A DNA stretch of 64,000 nucleotides from Thalassospira lohafexi (GCF_002844275.1 NZ_NXGX01000002.1:310001-374000), one strand, 5' to 3'. Numbered from the stretch's first letter, positions 26,211 to 35,580 are shown. Translations and numbers: made by a program. The notes: generated by a model not told the origin, from the letters alone.

Positions 26211-27746
26211 ATGCTTGAAGGAATTTTCTCCGGTCTTTCGACCGCAGTCATGCCGATCAACCTTCTGATGGTTGCTGTCGGCTGTTTCGCCGGGACCTTT
26301 ATCGGCATGTTGCCGGGGCTCGGTCCGATCACCGCAATTGCGCTGATGATCCCGATCACCTACGGCTTTGATCCCTCTACCGGCCTGATCCTGATGGCCG
26401 GTGTCTATTACGGTGCCATCTTTGGCGGTTCGACATCGTCAATCCTGATTAACGCACCCGGCGTTGCCGGCACCGTTGCGACTGCCTTTGACGGTTACCC
26501 AATGGCCCAAAAAGGTCAGGCTGGCAAGGCACTGGCAATTGCCGCCTACTCGTCATTTTCCGGCGGCACGATTGCGGCGATCTTCTTGTTGGTTGCGGCC
26601 CCTGTTCTTGCTTCTGTTTCGCTATCGTTCCAGTCGGGTGATTATTTCGCCCTGATGGTATTGGGCCTAACGGCGGTATCGGCCTTTGCTGGTAAAGGTC
26701 AGGTTCTCAAGGCGATTACCATGACGCTGTTTGGCATCATGCTGTCGACCATCGGCACTGATCCGGCGGCTGGTGTTGCACGCTTTACCTTTGGCAATAT
26801 GGACCTTATTGACGGCATCAGCTTCCTGTTGCTTGCCATGTCGACCTTTGCGCTCTCCGAAGCCCTTCTGTCGATCCTGCGTCCGACCAAGGACACACGC
26901 ACCGACGAAGAACGGGCGTTAAAAAACCTTGGCTCGATGAAGCTGTCCAAAGAAGAAGTCAAAACCATGATTCCGGTGATCGGTCGATCCTCGGTGCTTG
27001 GCTTCTTTACCGGCGTTCTGCCCGGTGCCGGTGCGACAATTGCATCCTTCCTTGCCTATGGCATGGAACGCAACATTGCATCCGCCAAGGAAAAGCTTCA
27101 GTTCGGCAAGGGGTCTATTCGTGGCCTTACTGCCCCTGAAACAGCTAACAATGCTGCTTGTTCTGGTTCGTTCGTTCCGCTTTTGACCCTTGGTATTCCG
27201 GGGTCTGGTACGACGGCGGTCATGATGGGTGCTTTGATTTCATATGGCGTTCAGCCAGGCCCACGTCTGTTTGTTGAACAGCCGGAAGTCTTCTGGTCGG
27301 TTATTATTTCGATGTATATCGGCAACATCGTGCTTCTGGTGTTGAACCTGCCGCTGATCCCTTACATCTCCCGCCTTTTGGCGTTGCCGCAGCAATTGTT
27401 GGTCCCGTTCGTGCTGTTCTTCTCGCTGATCGGTGTTTATCTGGTGACCTTTAACGCCTTTGATATTCACATGATGGTTATTGCCGCAGCAATCGCCATT
27501 GGTTTGCGTCTTTTGAACTATCCGATGGCGCCGATGCTGCTGGGGTTCATTCTGGGCAGCATGATGGAAGAAAACCTGCGCCGTGCATTGATGATCAGTG
27601 ATGGCTCGCTGGCCTTCCTTTGGGAACGTCCGATCACGCTTGTGATCCTTCTGATCAGCGCCCTGTTCCTGTCAGCACCTTTGGTCGGCAACCTGCGCCA
27701 ATGGGTAAAAAACCGCAAAGCGGTGCCAAACGACGGTGAATTCTAA
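26211..27746 (+). CDS. tctA: Large membrane subunit of tripartite tricarboxylate transporter
   Basis: A 511-residue inner-membrane protein with about twelve hydrophobic segments. The TctA signatures are present twice, reflecting the internal duplication: GTFIGMLPGLGPITAIALMIPITYG (about 24-48) and GFFTGVLPGAGATIASFLAYG (about 264-284), plus FGGSTSSILINAPG and LTLGIPGSGTTAVMMGA. TctA carries the transport path, probably driven by sodium or protons. The ATG at 26211 was chosen; the frame is open 36 bases further into tctB, but that would overlap. Substrate is inferred as citrate or a like acid from the neighbouring CoA-transferase and lyase genes. Confidence 0.96.
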   Translation: MLEGIFSGLSTAVMPINLLMVAVGCFAGTFIGMLPGLGPITAIALMIPITYGFDPSTGLILMAGVYYGAIFGGSTSSILINAPGVAGTVATAFDGYPMAQKGQAGKALAIAAYSSFSGGTIAAIFLLVAAPVLASVSLSFQSGDYFALMVLGLTAVSAFAGKGQVLKAITMTLFGIMLSTIGTDPAAGVARFTFGNMDLIDGISFLLLAMSTFALSEALLSILRPTKDTRTDEERALKNLGSMKLSKEEVKTMIPVIGRSSVLGFFTGVLPGAGATIASFLAYGMERNIASAKEKLQFGKGSIRGLTAPETANNAACSGSFVPLLTLGIPGSGTTAVMMGALISYGVQPGPRLFVEQPEVFWSVIISMYIGNIVLLVLNLPLIPYISRLLALPQQLLVPFVLFFSLIGVYLVTFNAFDIHMMVIAAAIAIGLRLLNYPMAPMLLGFILGSMMEENLRRALMISDGSLAFLWERPITLVILLISALFLSAPLVGNLRQWVKNRKAVPNDGEF

Positions 27747-27782
27747 GACCTGAAAAGCTTCCGACGCGAAGGAATTGGATGA

Positions 27783-29465
27783 ATGCGCTTTCTTGATAAT
27801 TTGGCGATTGGGCCAAAAACTCTTTTGGTCCCGGTCTTTCTGATGGTTGTGATCGTTGCAATGGGTATTGCGACGGTCGCCACACTTGAAAGCGAGAAAA
27901 ACACCCTCACCAGCCTTCGCGTCGAAGCCTATGAGCGGCGGTCTGACGCACTCACACTCAGTAACGCACTGAACGAGATGCATGGATCGCTGTTTCGTAT
28001 CCTAACATGGGATTCCAACGGCATTAATGCTGCGACTGTTCCTGAGTTGCGCGAACAGGTCAGCCATATTTCAGAAGACCTTGCCCCGCTCGCACAACGG
28101 CTTGCGGTTGTTGGTGGCGACGAGTTCACCAGCAACTATGAGAAATACATCGAACAGGTTGACCAGTTCCTGATTGAAAGCGAAATGAACATCTACGGCG
28201 CACTCGAAGTCATTGCGCAGGCCGATGAAACATTCCGCGCCCTTCAGGTTCCGCTTACTCAAATTCTGGTGCAGACCCACGAACTGGCCCAAACATCCTT
28301 TGCCAATGCATCGTCACAGGCAGAAGCCTTGCAACGGGTATTCGTGATTGTTGCCATCCTTGTTGTGTTTATTGCCGGGGTGGTTTCTGTGTTCGTCTCC
28401 CGGCGCATTTCACGCCCCATGACCGACCTCTCACATCTGATCGAACAAATCGCCAATGGCGATCTGGACATTGATGTTCGTGGCGTTCAACGCCGTGATG
28501 AAATCGGCACAGTTGCACGATCTGTAACTGTTTTGCGCGATCAATCCAAAGAAGCCGAAAGCCTGCGCAAAGAACGCGAACGCGTCCGAACGATCGAAGG
28601 CGAACGCCAGCAGGATCTGATCCGCGCTACCGATCATTTCCAGCGCACCGTTCAAGATGCCCTTTCCGGATTTGATCGTGAATTTGGCTCACTGAACGGA
28701 TCGGCAAGCGAAATGGAACAGATCGCAACGTCGGCAAGAGCACGTTCCGCTGATGCCAATCAGCATTCCGAACAAGTTCTCCACCATATCGAAGCCGTAT
28801 CGCAAACCACGGCAAGCCTGTCCGAAGCCATTGCCGAAATCGGCCATCAGGCACAGAACTCGGCCGAAGTCGCTGGCAAGGCCCGCTCGGAAAGTGAACA
28901 GTCCCGCGCCCTGTTTGAACAGCTGACCAACGCGACACAGCGGATTGGCGATATTGTCGGTCTGATCGAAGACATCGCAAGCCAGACCAACCTACTGGCC
29001 CTGAATGCCACCATCGAAGCAGCACGTGCAGGGGACGCTGGCAAGGGCTTCGCCGTCGTTGCCGGTGAGGTTAAAAACCTTGCATCGCAAACAGCACGCG
29101 CGACCGAGGATATTTCCAATCAGGTCGATGAGATCCGTGGCCTGACAGACAATGTCGTCGGCGCACTGCAAAGTGTTGCAAATGTGATTGGTGAGGTTGA
29201 TCAATCGGCCGCGGCGATTGCCGCAGCTGTGGAAGAACAACAGGCATCGACGGCTGGTATTTCCGATAGCATCCATGATGCCAATGGCGGCATGCGCACG
29301 GTGGCTGAGGCTGTTGGTGCTCTTGATACCGAAACCGCCCGCGTTCACAACGGTTCGGAAAATGTCACGCGCGCAACCAATACACTTAATGCCGAAGCAT
29401 CGCGACTGCGCGATGCGATTGATGGGTTCCTCGAACAGATCAACAAGAACAAGGCCAGCGCATAA
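27783..29465 (+). CDS. Methyl-accepting chemotaxis protein
   Basis: A 560-residue chemoreceptor. Transmembrane helix 1 spans about residues 13-33, a periplasmic helical sensor domain about 34-180, helix 2 about 184-208, HAMP about 210-262 and the signalling domain about 300-540, with the hairpin tip [21 protein letters not shown]. The C-terminus lacks a CheR-tethering pentapeptide. It starts 36 bases after tctA and overlaps the next gene by one base, so it is probably co-transcribed with the transporter. That suggests taxis toward the transported acid, directly or by contact with TctC. Confidence 0.94.
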   Translation: MRFLDNLAIGPKTLLVPVFLMVVIVAMGIATVATLESEKNTLTSLRVEAYERRSDALTLSNALNEMHGSLFRILTWDSNGINAATVPELREQVSHISEDLAPLAQRLAVVGGDEFTSNYEKYIEQVDQFLIESEMNIYGALEVIAQADETFRALQVPLTQILVQTHELAQTSFANASSQAEALQRVFVIVAILVVFIAGVVSVFVSRRISRPMTDLSHLIEQIANGDLDIDVRGVQRRDEIGTVARSVTVLRDQSKEAESLRKERERVRTIEGERQQDLIRATDHFQRTVQDALSGFDREFGSLNGSASEMEQIATSARARSADANQHSEQVLHHIEAVSQTTASLSEAIAEIGHQAQNSAEVAGKARSESEQSRALFEQLTNATQRIGDIVGLIEDIASQTNLLALNATIEAARAGDAGKGFAVVAGEVKNLASQTARATEDISNQVDEIRGLTDNVVGALQSVANVIGEVDQSAAAIAAAVEEQQASTAGISDSIHDANGGMRTVAEAVGALDTETARVHNGSENVTRATNTLNAEASRLRDAIDGFLEQINKNKASA

Positions 29466-30598
29466 TGAGCGGATCACCCGAAGATCCAGCCACGTCCTGT
29501 TGGATCAACCGTATTTCGGGTGTCATGACACCGCGCTTTTTCAAAAGACTCTCTATTGCCCTTGGTATTGGCCTTGTTGGTGGATTGATCGCACATAGCC
29601 TAGACATGCCACTCGCATGGATGATGGGACCGATGCTTGCAACTTTTGTGGCAAGCTTGATGCGCGTTCAGATGGGCATTCCGATGGAGTTTCGCTCGGT
29701 CATTCTGGGGGTGATCGGCATTTTTCTTGGCGCGTCCTTTACCCCTGAAACCCTTGATCAGGCCGCCCGCTGGCCAATCAGCATGATTGCGGTGCTGATT
29801 TACGTGCCCGTCGTGACGGTTCTTGTGACGTGGTTCTATACCAAAATCGCCCGACTTGATCCAGCAACAGCCCTGTTTTCAGCAACACCAGGTGGTTTAA
29901 CGCCTATGGTCGTCCTTGGCGCTGCTGCGGGCGGAAATGAACAGGAAATCGCATTAACGCAAGGCTTGCGCGTTCTGTTGCTGGTCATGTCCGCCCCCTT
30001 GATCGTTTTAATGATTACGGGTGTCGTTGCCAGCGGTCATGGCGATGGTGATGCGGTCTATATGACACTGTCAGAAGGTCTTTTGACAGGTGGTGCCGCC
30101 CTTCTCACTGTATTGCTATTTCGCAAGCTTCGCGTCCCGGCTGCCTATATGACAGGTGCAATGCTTGCCAGCATGGTTCTGCACGTTACCGGGATCGTTG
30201 AAGGTAATTTGCCTGATTGGCTTTTGGCCGGAAGCCTTTTGATCCTTGGTTCCGCCATCGGCAGCCGCTTTGCAGGCGTCAAATTATCATTTCTGGCGCG
30301 ACTGGCCGGTTATTCGATCTTTGCCACGCTAGTAATTTTGGCTTTTACCGGCGGCGTTGCCTGGATGGTATCGCAGTGGCTTGATCTTGATTTCATTGCT
30401 GTGTTGCTGGCGTTTGCGCCGGGGGGCGTGGCTGAGATGTCGTTGATCGCGCTGGCACTGAATGTCGAGCCAAGCTTCGTTGCCTTCCACCACATCGTGC
30501 GTATATTTGAAATCGTCTTACTTGCACCGATCATGGCTAAGTGGTTCCAGCGCCATATGCAGCGCAAGAACGCGCAGAATAACACCCCTGCCCGGTAA
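29465..30598 (+). CDS. AbrB-family membrane protein
   Basis: A 377-residue polytopic membrane protein with an internal repeat: GGLIAHSLDMPLAWMMGPMLAT (about 38-60) and LRVPAAYMTGAMLASMVLH (about 220-240), plus paired motifs FSATPGGLTPMVVLGAAAGG and LAFAPGGVAEMSLIALAL. This is the AbrB/ammonia-monooxygenase-like duplicated family (COG3180), often found beside tripartite tricarboxylate transporters; its reaction is not established. It begins in a TAATG overlap with the chemoreceptor gene. A possible role is export or leakage control of carboxylates, but nothing in the sequence proves it. Confidence 0.85.
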   Translation: MSGSPEDPATSCWINRISGVMTPRFFKRLSIALGIGLVGGLIAHSLDMPLAWMMGPMLATFVASLMRVQMGIPMEFRSVILGVIGIFLGASFTPETLDQAARWPISMIAVLIYVPVVTVLVTWFYTKIARLDPATALFSATPGGLTPMVVLGAAAGGNEQEIALTQGLRVLLLVMSAPLIVLMITGVVASGHGDGDAVYMTLSEGLLTGGAALLTVLLFRKLRVPAAYMTGAMLASMVLHVTGIVEGNLPDWLLAGSLLILGSAIGSRFAGVKLSFLARLAGYSIFATLVILAFTGGVAWMVSQWLDLDFIAVLLAFAPGGVAEMSLIALALNVEPSFVAFHHIVRIFEIVLLAPIMAKWFQRHMQRKNAQNNTPAR

Positions 30599-30679
30599 GC
30601 GTTCTGCACCGACGGAATTTTTCCGCCTTTAAGTACTAAGATTTCCGGGAATCAAAAAAGACGGGATGACGCTTAACCG

Positions 30680-31156
30680 TCAGTTTTTATCGACAATTAC
30701 ATCATGATCAAGCAGTGGCGCGACATCGATGTCGCTTGCATCCATCATGCCGGACACACGTTGCAAGGCAGCGATCAGGAACGTCTGTTCCCATTCTTCA
30801 AGATCATTGAAGTTATCTGAAAATCTGTCATGCAGTGCCATGGGAGCCCGATCAAGGATGGAACGTCCTTGATCCGTTAAGCGGACAAACACTTTGCGCT
30901 TATCCGTGTCACCACGCGCACGCAAGACAAGCTCCATCGCCTGAAGCTTATCAACCAATGAGGTTGTTGATGCCTGCGCCAGATTCACCTTTGCGGCAAT
31001 CTGGCCAACCGTCATCTCGCCGTATTCTTCCAGTGATTGCAAAACCAGAAGCTGCGATGTCTTCAACCCGGTGATTTTACCAAGTTTTTTAGCGTGAATA
31101 TCGCTCGCGCGTAGAATGCGGCGAATGGAGATCAACGCTTCATGCAATTTGTCCAT
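30680..31156 (-). CDS. ectR: MarR-family regulator of ectoine synthesis
   Basis: A 158-residue MarR-type winged-helix protein. The core is GLKTSQLLVLQSLEEYGEMTVGQIAAKVNLAQASTTSLVDKLQAMELVLRARGDTDKRKVFVRLT, with the wing DTDKRK. It is divergent from ectA across 323 bases, the same arrangement as EctR in halotolerant methylotrophs, where EctR represses ectABC-ask and is relieved at high salt. The assignment is by family and position. A candidate operator, TGTAT and ATACA nine bases apart (31410-31428), overlaps the ectA promoter. Confidence 0.87.
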   Translation of the reverse strand: MDKLHEALISIRRILRASDIHAKKLGKITGLKTSQLLVLQSLEEYGEMTVGQIAAKVNLAQASTTSLVDKLQAMELVLRARGDTDKRKVFVRLTDQGRSILDRAPMALHDRFSDNFNDLEEWEQTFLIAALQRVSGMMDASDIDVAPLLDHDVIVDKN

Positions 31157-31244
31157 TTGAATTTCCGGGCGTCAATTGTTGTTCTGCTACAAAAGATGTT
31201 TTAGCCCCAGAACCGCGAAACCGCAACGGTTTAAGATGACCTTC

Positions 31245-31393
31245 CATCGATATCCGATGTTTTATTTCATCGATTTTCGGTATTTCATGACGAAAATATG
31301 TCAGCGACATCGATCCATCAATATCGAAGACCGATTAATTTATGTTTTATTTTATATCAATAACTTACTTGGTTTCACGTTATTTTCATCGAG
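31245..31393 (+). repeat. Repeated CATCGAT words in the ectR-ectA intergenic region
   Basis: CATCGAT occurs at 31245-31251, 31268-31274 and 31308-31314, with CATCGAG at 31387-31393. The first two lie in similar contexts (followed by TATCCGATG and TTTCGGTAT). The region is AT-rich and contains no gene; the repeats could be sites for a second regulator or chance. Confidence 0.4.
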
Positions 31394-31399
31394 AAAGGG

Positions 31400-31428
31400 T
31401 TGATCAATTTGTATCGCTATTCTATACA
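31400..31428 (+). promoter_or_regulatory. Predicted ectA promoter with overlapping inverted repeat
   Basis: A -35-like TTGATC (31400-31405), a 17-base spacer and a -10-like TATACA (31423-31428). The arms TGTAT (31410-31414) and ATACA (31424-31428) form a perfect inverted repeat over the spacer and -10, a suitable place for EctR repression. Transcription from here would begin near 31435, which favours ATG 31480 over ATG 31444 as the ectA start. Confidence 0.6.
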
Positions 31429-31479
31429 TCTCTCGCGACATGAATGATCGCATATCGAAATAACAGAGCAGGCAGACCG

Positions 31480-32028
31480 ATGAAAATTGCCAACAATCAA
31501 GGCAACACCGGCCGCAAAGCCAACCTGATTATCCGAAAACCGAAGGCCACCGACGGCGCAACGGTCAATGCGTTGATCGCCGATTGTAAGCCTTTGGATG
31601 AAAATTCGATGTATTGCAACTTGCTGCAGTGCTCGCACTTTGGCGACACATGCGCGATTGCAGAACTCGATGGCGAAGCCGTGGGCTTTGTTTCCGGTTA
31701 CATCGTCCCAAGTACGCCTGAGCAGCTCTTTATCTGGCAGGTTGCCGTTTCCCCGAAGGCCCGTGGCCTTCGTCTGGCGAAACGTTTGATCCTTGATATT
31801 CTGGATCGCCCGGCATGCTACAATGTGTCGCAACTGAACACGACGATCACGTCAACCAATGCACCGTCTCAGGGTGTGTTCCGTTCAGTCGCACGCGAGC
31901 TCGGCGCCGACGTCAAACGCAAAGTTCAGTTTGAACGCGAAACGCATTTTGACGGCGCGGCTGCCAGTGAGATCCTGTGGCAGATTGGCCCGTTTGAACG
32001 TGAAGACGTCGAACGCGTCGCGGCCTGA
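31480..32028 (+). CDS. ectA: L-2,4-diaminobutyrate N-gamma-acetyltransferase
   Basis: A 182-residue GNAT acetyltransferase, the second step of ectoine synthesis: acetyl-CoA plus 2,4-diaminobutyrate gives N-gamma-acetyl-diaminobutyrate. The GNAT core is visible (LIIRKPKATDGATVNALIADCKPLDENSMYCNLLQCSHF, then IWQVAVSPKARGLRLAKRLI for acetyl-CoA binding), and the CSHF/NTTITSTN motifs are typical of EctA. An in-frame ATG at 31444 would add twelve residues, but it falls only about nine bases after the predicted transcription start. It leads ectA-ectB-ectC-ask. Confidence 0.95.
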   Translation: MKIANNQGNTGRKANLIIRKPKATDGATVNALIADCKPLDENSMYCNLLQCSHFGDTCAIAELDGEAVGFVSGYIVPSTPEQLFIWQVAVSPKARGLRLAKRLILDILDRPACYNVSQLNTTITSTNAPSQGVFRSVARELGADVKRKVQFERETHFDGAAASEILWQIGPFEREDVERVAA

Positions 32029-32064
32029 TCCTCAATAAGCATTTTCACCGCTTTCATGCCTCAA

Positions 32065-32102
32065 AACGGCAAAGCCGTTATTGGGAACATCCGGTTCGCC
32101 GG
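32065..32102 (+). other. Two small stem-loops between ectA and ectB
   Basis: AACGGC/GCCGTT (32065-32070, 32074-32079, loop AAA) and CCGG/CCGG around TTCG (32091-32102). Neither is followed by a T-run. They may mark messenger processing or set the relative yield of EctA and EctB. Confidence 0.4.
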
Positions 32103-32155
32103 GACGTTTGACATGACAAGTGGACTTGACTTTTCCCAATCTGAAAGAGGGAACC

Positions 32156-33439
32156 ATGACTGTATTTGATCGCCTTGAATCGGAAGTTCAGAGCTATGCA
32201 CGCTCCTTCCCCGTTACGTTTGAAAAAGCCGAAGGCGCCTGGCTCACCGATGAGAACGGCAACCGTTACCTTGATTTCCTTGCCGGTGCCGGCAGCCTGA
32301 ACTATGGCCACAACCATCCTGTTCTGCAGGAAAAGCTGATTGATTACATCAAATCAAACGGCATTACCCATGGTCTGGACATGCACACCAAGGCCAAGGA
32401 AGCATTCCTGACCGCGCTTGAAGACAAAATCCTCAAGCCGCGCGACATGGACTACAAGGTTCAGTTTACCGGTCCAACCGGCACCAATGCTGTTGAAGCC
32501 GCATTGAAACTTGCTCGCCGCGTCAAAGGCCGCGAAACGGTGATCTCATTCACCAACGGCTTCCATGGCTGCACCTTGGGTGCGCTTGCCATCACCGGTA
32601 ACGAGCATCATCGCGGGGCTGCCGGCGTATCGCTTGACAACGCCGTTGCCGTTCCGTTTGACGGCTACATGGGCGACAGTGTTGATACCGTTGACTACCT
32701 TGATCGTGTTCTTTCCGACAACTCAAGCGGTGTGTCACTTCCTGCTGCTGTAATTGTCGAGGCAGTACAGGGTGAAGGCGGCTTGAACGCGGCTGACTTT
32801 GGCTGGTTGAAAAAGCTCGAACAGACCTGTCGTAAGCACGACATTCTGCTGATCGTTGATGACATTCAGGCAGGCTGCGGCCGTACTGGCACGTTCTTTA
32901 GCTTTGAACCCGCTGGTATCAAACCTGACATGATTACGCTTTCGAAGTCGCTGTCAGCTTATGGTCTGCCGTTTGCGGTTGTTCTGATGAAGCCGGAATT
33001 TGACGTCTGGCATCCGGGCGAGCACAACGGCACTTTCCGTGGTAACAATCATGCGTTTGTCACCGCTACAGCAGCCCTTGATCACTTCTGGTCAGATGAT
33101 AAGTTCGCATCCGAAGTGTCTGACAAGGCTGAATTCCTTGGCAAGCGTCTCGAAGAAATTGCCGAACGCTATGGCGACGGCAAAATCTATCGCAAAGGAC
33201 GCGGCCTGATGCAGGGTATCTGCTTTGAAAGCGGTGAACTCGCATCGAAGGTTACCAAGGAATGCTTCAAGCATAACCTGATCATTGAAACCAGCGGCCC
33301 GGAAGATGAAGTTGTCAAATGCCTTGTGCCTTTGATCATCTCCAAGCAGGATTTGGGTCACGGCCTTGATATCCTTGAGCTGGCAACTGCCAAAGCCATG
33401 GGCAAGGACGTTGTTGCAGTCAAAGCCGCTGCGGAATAA
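32156..33439 (+). CDS. ectB: Diaminobutyrate-2-oxoglutarate transaminase
   Basis: A 427-residue PLP-dependent class III aminotransferase that turns L-aspartate-beta-semialdehyde into 2,4-diaminobutyrate with glutamate as donor, the first dedicated step of ectoine synthesis. Visible features are the phosphate-binding [18 protein letters not shown] (about 104-121), the cofactor Asp in [13 protein letters not shown] (about 233-245) and the Schiff-base Lys 264 in [10 protein letters not shown]. The ATG at 32156 follows AGAGGGA; an open extension of twelve codons upstream lacks a ribosome site. Confidence 0.97.
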   Translation: MTVFDRLESEVQSYARSFPVTFEKAEGAWLTDENGNRYLDFLAGAGSLNYGHNHPVLQEKLIDYIKSNGITHGLDMHTKAKEAFLTALEDKILKPRDMDYKVQFTGPTGTNAVEAALKLARRVKGRETVISFTNGFHGCTLGALAITGNEHHRGAAGVSLDNAVAVPFDGYMGDSVDTVDYLDRVLSDNSSGVSLPAAVIVEAVQGEGGLNAADFGWLKKLEQTCRKHDILLIVDDIQAGCGRTGTFFSFEPAGIKPDMITLSKSLSAYGLPFAVVLMKPEFDVWHPGEHNGTFRGNNHAFVTATAALDHFWSDDKFASEVSDKAEFLGKRLEEIAERYGDGKIYRKGRGLMQGICFESGELASKVTKECFKHNLIIETSGPEDEVVKCLVPLIISKQDLGHGLDILELATAKAMGKDVVAVKAAAE

Positions 33440-33446
33440 TAAGGTT

Positions 33447-33470
33447 GGGCGATGCTATTGGGTGTCGCCC
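33447..33470 (+). other. Stem-loop between ectB and ectC
   Basis: GGGCGA (33447-33452) pairs with TCGCCC (33465-33470), with a 12-base loop. No T-run follows, so it is more likely a messenger processing or stability element than a terminator. Confidence 0.4.
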
Positions 33471-33521
33471 TTCCCTACCACCTAGATAGCCCCACACCTT
33501 AAATAATTCAAAGAGTTAAAA

Positions 33522-33923
33522 ATGATTGTTCGCACCCTGAAAGAATGTGAAGCATCCGGTCGCCGTGTGGTTTCTGATAACTGGGAAAGCACGCGTATGT
33601 CGCTTGCTGAAGATGGTATGGGCTTCTCTTTCCATATCACCACCATCTATGCCGGTACCGAAACCGAAATTTGCTATGCCAATCATTTCGAGACCGTCTA
33701 TTGCATCTCAGGCAACGGTGAAGTCGAAACCATCGCGGATGGCAAAAAGTACAAAATTGAGCCAGGAACGGTTTACATCCTTGATAAGCACGATCGCCAT
33801 TATCTGCGCGGCGGCACCGAGGATATGGTTGTCGCATGCGCGTTCAACCCGCCGCTCAATGGCCGTGAAGTCCATGACGAGAACGGGGTTTACCCGCTCG
33901 ATGGCGACGCACTCGCCAGTTAA
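33522..33923 (+). CDS. ectC: L-ectoine synthase
   Basis: A 133-residue cupin enzyme that cyclises N-gamma-acetyl-diaminobutyrate to ectoine with loss of water. The start [24 protein letters not shown] and the segments [36 protein letters not shown] and [17 protein letters not shown] match the family, with Glu, Tyr and His ligands for the catalytic iron in the cupin barrel. It is close to the normal length of about 130. No ectD hydroxylase gene follows, so hydroxyectoine formation is not encoded here. Confidence 0.97.
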   Translation: MIVRTLKECEASGRRVVSDNWESTRMSLAEDGMGFSFHITTIYAGTETEICYANHFETVYCISGNGEVETIADGKKYKIEPGTVYILDKHDRHYLRGGTEDMVVACAFNPPLNGREVHDENGVYPLDGDALAS

Positions 33924-33933
33924 GCTTTTGGTT

Positions 33934-33959
33934 TGGGGCGGTAGATAAAAGCCGCCCCA
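33934..33959 (+). other. Stem-loop between ectC and ask
   Basis: TGGGGCGG (33934-33941) and CCGCCCCA (33952-33959) form a perfect 8-base stem with a 10-base loop, followed by GACTTTAAG. It could act as a partial terminator that lowers ask expression relative to ectABC, or protect the 3' end of an ectABC messenger. Confidence 0.5.
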
Positions 33960-34008
33960 GACTTTAAGAAATAATAGTTTTCAAGGATACGCCCCCAAAG
34001 GAGGCAAC

Positions 34009-35514
34009 ATGCTTTCAGCCCAGAAAAAAACGGACGCTGGGCATAGCGTTCACAAGATCGGTGGTACGTCGATGACCCAGGTTGAAGCGGTCATGGACAA
34101 CATTCTGGTCGGCAATCGCAGCGAAGAAAAACTGTATAATCGGGTCTTTGTCGTTTCAGCTTATGGCGGGTTCACCGACCTTCTGCTGGAAAACAAGAAA
34201 ACCGGTGAAGCAGGCGTCTATCAGCTTTATGCCGGATCGGAAACCGATTGGGCTTGGGGCGATTCTCTGACCAAAGTTTCCGAGAAAATGTGTGCCATCA
34301 ACGAAGAAATCTTTGGTGATGCACCCGAACTGAAACTGGCCAATGCCTTTGTTCAGGAACGCGTTGAAGGTACGCGCAGCTGCTTGATGGACCTCCATCG
34401 TCTGTGCAGCTTTGGGCATTTCAAACTTGAAAAGCACCTGTTGACCGTTCGTGAGATGCTGTCTGCCATTGGTGAGTCCCATAGTGCGCACAACACCATG
34501 TTGCTGCTGCGTGCCAAGGGCGTGAATGCTGTGTTCGCCGACCTTTCGGGGTGGCGTGAGCCAGAAGCATCAACCCTTGATGGTCGCATCTCAAAAGTCT
34601 TCGATGACATTGATCTTGGCAGCCAGCTTGCGATTGCAACCGGCTATGCCCAGTGCAGTGAAGGCCTGATGAGCATCTATGGCCGTGGCTATAGTGAAGT
34701 CACCTTCTCGCGCATTGCATGTCTGACGCAGGCGCGCGAAGCGATCATTCACAAGGAATTCCATCTGTCGAGTGCAGATCCGCGCATCGTCGGCGAAGAT
34801 GCCGTGCGCCCGATTGGCCGCACGAGCTATGACGTCGCTGATCAGCTGTCAAACATGGGGATGGAAGCCATCCATCCGCGTGCAGCCAAGGGATTGCGTC
34901 AAAACGACATTCCGTTGCGTATCGCCAATACCTTTGAACCGGAACATCCCGGTACGGTCATTGACGATCATTGGGATCCGGAAAACAGCCGGGTTGAGAT
35001 TGTCACTGGCGTTCCGACCGCGTTCGAGATTGAGGTCTTCAATCAGGATATGGTGGGCATTCCGGGCAGCGAGGAATCAATCCTTAGCGTGCTTAAACGT
35101 TATAAGGTTCCGACCGTTACCAAGAACCTGAACGCCAATACAATTACGCATTATGTATCAGCACCGCTGAAGCAGATCCGTCGTTGTGTTGACGAGATCG
35201 AGGAAAAGCACCCTGAAGCAACCGTTCAGACCCGTAAGGTCGCGATTGTTTCGGTGATTGGCGCCAATATTGATCAGCCTGGCCTGTTTGCACGTGCTGT
35301 GACAGTCCTTGATGAGGCAGGCGTCGAACTGGTTGCCTCGCACTTCCCGAGCCGTCGCGTCGATCTGCAGTTTGTTGTGGCAGAAGGCGATTTCAACAAG
35401 GCAATCGTTGCCCTGCATCGCGGTCTTGTTGAAGGTAAAAAAGAAGAAGGCGCGTCAGACAAAAAGACCAAGAATGACAGCGCTAACAAACAGGACAAGC
35501 TTAAGGCTGCATAA
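34009..35514 (+). CDS. ask: Aspartate kinase of the ectoine cluster (Ask_Ect)
   Basis: A 501-residue aspartokinase. It has the nucleotide-binding motif HKIGGTSMTQ (about 15-25), GRGYSEVTFSRIA (about 225), and C-terminal ACT domains (about 335-475). The long central insertion and location behind ectC mark it as the specialised Ask_Ect, which phosphorylates aspartate for ectoine synthesis and is usually less feedback-inhibited than LysC. A strong AAAGGAGGCAAC ribosome site precedes it. The C-terminal 25 residues are Lys/Glu/Asp-rich and unordered. The gene ends before a strong terminator. Confidence 0.95.
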   Translation: MLSAQKKTDAGHSVHKIGGTSMTQVEAVMDNILVGNRSEEKLYNRVFVVSAYGGFTDLLLENKKTGEAGVYQLYAGSETDWAWGDSLTKVSEKMCAINEEIFGDAPELKLANAFVQERVEGTRSCLMDLHRLCSFGHFKLEKHLLTVREMLSAIGESHSAHNTMLLLRAKGVNAVFADLSGWREPEASTLDGRISKVFDDIDLGSQLAIATGYAQCSEGLMSIYGRGYSEVTFSRIACLTQAREAIIHKEFHLSSADPRIVGEDAVRPIGRTSYDVADQLSNMGMEAIHPRAAKGLRQNDIPLRIANTFEPEHPGTVIDDHWDPENSRVEIVTGVPTAFEIEVFNQDMVGIPGSEESILSVLKRYKVPTVTKNLNANTITHYVSAPLKQIRRCVDEIEEKHPEATVQTRKVAIVSVIGANIDQPGLFARAVTVLDEAGVELVASHFPSRRVDLQFVVAEGDFNKAIVALHRGLVEGKKEEGASDKKTKNDSANKQDKLKAA

Positions 35515-35540
35515 GCCTTAAGGCATCCGAACATCACATC

Positions 35541-35580
35541 AAAACCCGCAGTGCTTGCAAAAGCCTGCGGGTTTTGTTTT
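35541..35580 (+). terminator. Strong Rho-independent terminator of the ectoine operon
   Basis: An 11-base perfect stem AAAACCCGCAG (35541-35551) and CTGCGGGTTTT (35565-35575), loop of 13, with a T-rich tail TGTTTT-type. It lies 27 bases after the ask stop and before mazG. The T and A arms make it partly usable on both strands. Confidence 0.88.
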
